DNA of 64,000 bases. It comes from Agromyces mariniharenae (lineage in GTDB: Bacteria; Actinomycetota; Actinomycetes; Actinomycetales; Microbacteriaceae). Location of the stretch: contig NZ_VSSB01000002.1 in the NCBI RefSeq assembly GCF_008122505.1, positions 248,001 through 312,000 of the forward strand, read 5' to 3'. The notes beneath the pieces are model-generated. The model did not search any database. It was not told the origin of the DNA and saw nothing but the letters and a program-made list of their open reading frames with translations. Below, piece after piece: positions 62,231 to 64,000 of this stretch (its first letter is position 1; each line of letters starts with the position of its first letter). The translations under genes were made by a program, and so were the position numbers.

Positions 62231-63780
62231 AACTGCGCCTGCTCGGCAACATCTTCCGACGGAGCCCCTGGCAGGTCGTCGGCATCGTCCTCGGACTCGT
62301 GTACGGCGTCGGCCTCGCCACGATCCTGTTCTTCACGCTCGTCGGCCTGCGGTTCGTCGACGACGTCGAGGTGATCCGCGACGTCTTCGTCATCGTGGGC
62401 GCGGCCGTGGTGATCGGCTTCGTGATCTTCCCGCTCGCGTTCGGCGTCGACGACACCATGGACCCCAGGCGGTTCGCGCTGTTCGGCCTGCCCGACCGCA
62501 CGCTCGCGCTCGGGCTCGCGCTGGCCGCCTTCATCGGCATCCCCGCGTTCGTGCTCGCCATCGTCCTGGCCGGAACGGTGGTGACCTGGTCCCGGGGGTT
62601 CGGCGAGACGGTCTTCGCGCTCATCTCCGCACTGCTGGCGTTCGGCACGTGCATCCTGATCGCGCGCGTCGCGACCGGCGTGGCATCCGTGCTGCTGGCG
62701 ACCCGGCGCGCACGCGAGGTGAGCGGGGTGCTCGGCGTGCTGCTCGTGGTGCTGCTCTCGCCGGTCGTCGTCGTGCTCGTCACGCTGGACTGGGCGAACT
62801 CGGGCCTGCGCGTGCTCGAGTCGTTCGCCGGCGTCGTCGGCTGGACCCCGCTCGGCGCGGCCTTCGCGGCCCCGGGCGACGCGGCCGCAGGCGACTGGGG
62901 TCCGGCCGTGCTGAAGCTCATCATCGCCGCGGCGACGCTCGGTGCGATCTGGCTCGCGTGGCAGTCGCTCGTCGCGAAGATGCTCGTCACGCCCGGTCGC
63001 GAGGCGTCGGCCCGCAGCTACCGCGGCCTCGGCTGGTTCGACCGGATGCCGCACACGCCCGCGGGTGCGGTCGCCGCCCGCAGCTTCACGTACTGGTTCC
63101 GCGACGCGCGCTACTGGGTGTCGATCATCATGGTGCCGATCGTGCCGGTGCTCGTGATCGTGCCACTCGGCGTCGCCGGGATCCCCCTCTCGTACACGGC
63201 GCTCATCCCGGTGCCGCTCATGTGCCTCCTGCTCGGCTGGTCGCTGCACAACGACACGGCCTTCGACAGCACGGCCGTGTGGCTGCACACCGTGTCGGGC
63301 GTGCGCGGCGCAGCCGATCGTGCGGGGCGCCTCGTGCCCGTGCTCATCGCCGGCGTGGTCGTGATCGGCCTGGGCAGCGCCGTCACGGTGTTCGTGCTCG
63401 ACGACTGGCGCCTGCTGCCCGCGCTCGTCGGCGTGAGCGCGGCGCTGCTGCTCGGCGGCCTCGGCGTCAGCTCGATCGTCTCGGCCAGGTTCCCGTATCC
63501 CGCCGTGAAACCCGGCGACAGCCCGTTCCAGCAGCCGCAGTCGACCGGTGCCATCACGGCGCTCGTGCAGTCGATCACGATGCTCGGCTCGCTCCTCATC
63601 GCCGCTCCGGCGGTGGCGTTCGCCGCGCTAGGCCTCTTCGACGACCCGTCGTGGTACATGGCGTCGTTCGCGGCGGGCGTCGGCCTCGGCGTCGTCGTGC
63701 TCGCGGCCGGCATCGGGCTCGGCGGCCGCGTGTTCGACCACCGTGGACCCGAGATCCTCGCGGCGGCGCTGCGCGCGTAG
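62206..63780 (+). CDS. ABC-2 type transporter permease
   Basis: ATG 62206 (MVAQFLRLKLRLLGN) overlaps the ATPase gene. The 524-aa protein has about twelve membrane helices in two halves (residues 25-265 and 305-520) with cytoplasmic segment SARSYRGLGWFDRMP, and FTYWFRDARYWVSIIMVPIVP. It is the membrane partner of the preceding ATPase. The substrate is not known. Confidence 0.8.
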   Translation: MVAQFLRLKLRLLGNIFRRSPWQVVGIVLGLVYGVGLATILFFTLVGLRFVDDVEVIRDVFVIVGAAVVIGFVIFPLAFGVDDTMDPRRFALFGLPDRTLALGLALAAFIGIPAFVLAIVLAGTVVTWSRGFGETVFALISALLAFGTCILIARVATGVASVLLATRRAREVSGVLGVLLVVLLSPVVVVLVTLDWANSGLRVLESFAGVVGWTPLGAAFAAPGDAAAGDWGPAVLKLIIAAATLGAIWLAWQSLVAKMLVTPGREASARSYRGLGWFDRMPHTPAGAVAARSFTYWFRDARYWVSIIMVPIVPVLVIVPLGVAGIPLSYTALIPVPLMCLLLGWSLHNDTAFDSTAVWLHTVSGVRGAADRAGRLVPVLIAGVVVIGLGSAVTVFVLDDWRLLPALVGVSAALLLGGLGVSSIVSARFPYPAVKPGDSPFQQPQSTGAITALVQSITMLGSLLIAAPAVAFAALGLFDDPSWYMASFAAGVGLGVVVLAAGIGLGGRVFDHRGPEILAAALRA

Positions 63781-63854
63781 CGGGCGAGCGGATGCCGGGA
63801 GCAGGTCTTGCCCGACCGGCGGGCCCCGTGGCATCCCCGCGTAGAATCGAGCGC

Positions 63855-64000
63855 ATGATCGATCCCGTGCGCGCGAGCATCGCCGACCCCGACGCACCCG
63901 GCGGAGGCACCGACGTGCTCGACCGCGAGCTCGAGAAGCTCCTCGAGGAGGAGTCGCTCGACCCGGGCGATCACGACCGCTTCGCGCACTACGTGAAGAA
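63855..64000 (+). CDS. DUF3039 family protein (5' part)
   Basis: ATG 63855 follows a -10-like TAGAAT (63842-63847) by 7 bases, so the transcript is likely leaderless. The first 48 residues (VLDRELEKLLEEESLDPGDHD...FAHYVKK) match the start of DUF3039 proteins, small conserved proteins of actinobacteria with unknown function. The gene continues beyond the window. Confidence 0.75.
   Translation, partial: MIDPVRASIADPDAPGGGTDVLDRELEKLLEEESLDPGDHDRFAHYVK

Overview
The window reads as high-GC actinobacterial DNA, most likely a member of the Microbacteriaceae (Agromyces/Microbacterium type; inferred from GC-rich codon use, many GTG starts, leaderless starts close to -10 boxes, a DUF3039 gene and a teichoic-acid-like wall polymer cluster). 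It has two parts that meet at about 44.79 kb.

Bases 1-44,793 are an integrative and conjugative element (ICE) that runs off the left edge. Its right end is marked by a minus-strand tyrosine integrase (43654-44637) and, 117 bp beyond it, a 40-bp copy of the 3' end of the initiator tRNA-fMet gene (44754-44793) followed by a terminator hairpin. The ICE carries: a SpdB-like DUF2637 membrane protein and DUF4913 protein (0.3-1.7 kb); a type IV secretion block with a bitopic membrane protein, peptidoglycan hydrolase, small two-TM protein, VirB6-like protein, SCO6880-family protein and VirB4 ATPase (1.7-9.7 kb); a broken methylase/helicase gene; the VirD4 coupling protein, an HNH protein and an SSB (22.2-24.9 kb); an SOS-box gene (27.2 kb); and a MobF relaxase-helicase on the minus strand (30.5-34.1 kb).

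Two blocks look like defence cargo. The first (12.17-21.89 kb) is a tight four-gene operon: a PLD/SNF2 helicase, an Eco57I-class adenine methyltransferase, a McrB-like AAA+ ATPase and a McrC-like PD-(D/E)XK nuclease. It sits where the large ICE methylase/helicase gene has been cut short, next to a decayed serine-recombinase remnant. The second (35.2-37.6 kb) is a SIR2-domain protein with a single-TM partner of unknown family. A NYN-LOTUS protein and several unrecognised proteins (37.8-43.3 kb) fill the rest up to the integrase, with decayed genes among them.

Bases 44,794-64,000 are chromosome: a secreted alanine-rich protein, a frameshifted LtrA, a nitrilase-family hydrolase, a DapC/KAT-like aminotransferase, an HtrA-type protease, and a wall-polymer or teichoic-acid-like cluster (two GT2 glycosyltransferases, a CDP-alcohol phosphotransferase, a TagB/TagF-like polymerase, a TagGH/Wzm-Wzt exporter and a LicC/TarD-like nucleotidyltransferase). 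These are followed by an ABC-type exporter whose ATPase carries a very long histone-H1-like tail. The heptamer GGCATCC/GGATGCC is frequent in this part and much rarer in the ICE. Three genes (11.64, 27.92 and 46.74 kb) each appear broken by one missing base, so read-level indel errors should be excluded before calling them pseudogenes.
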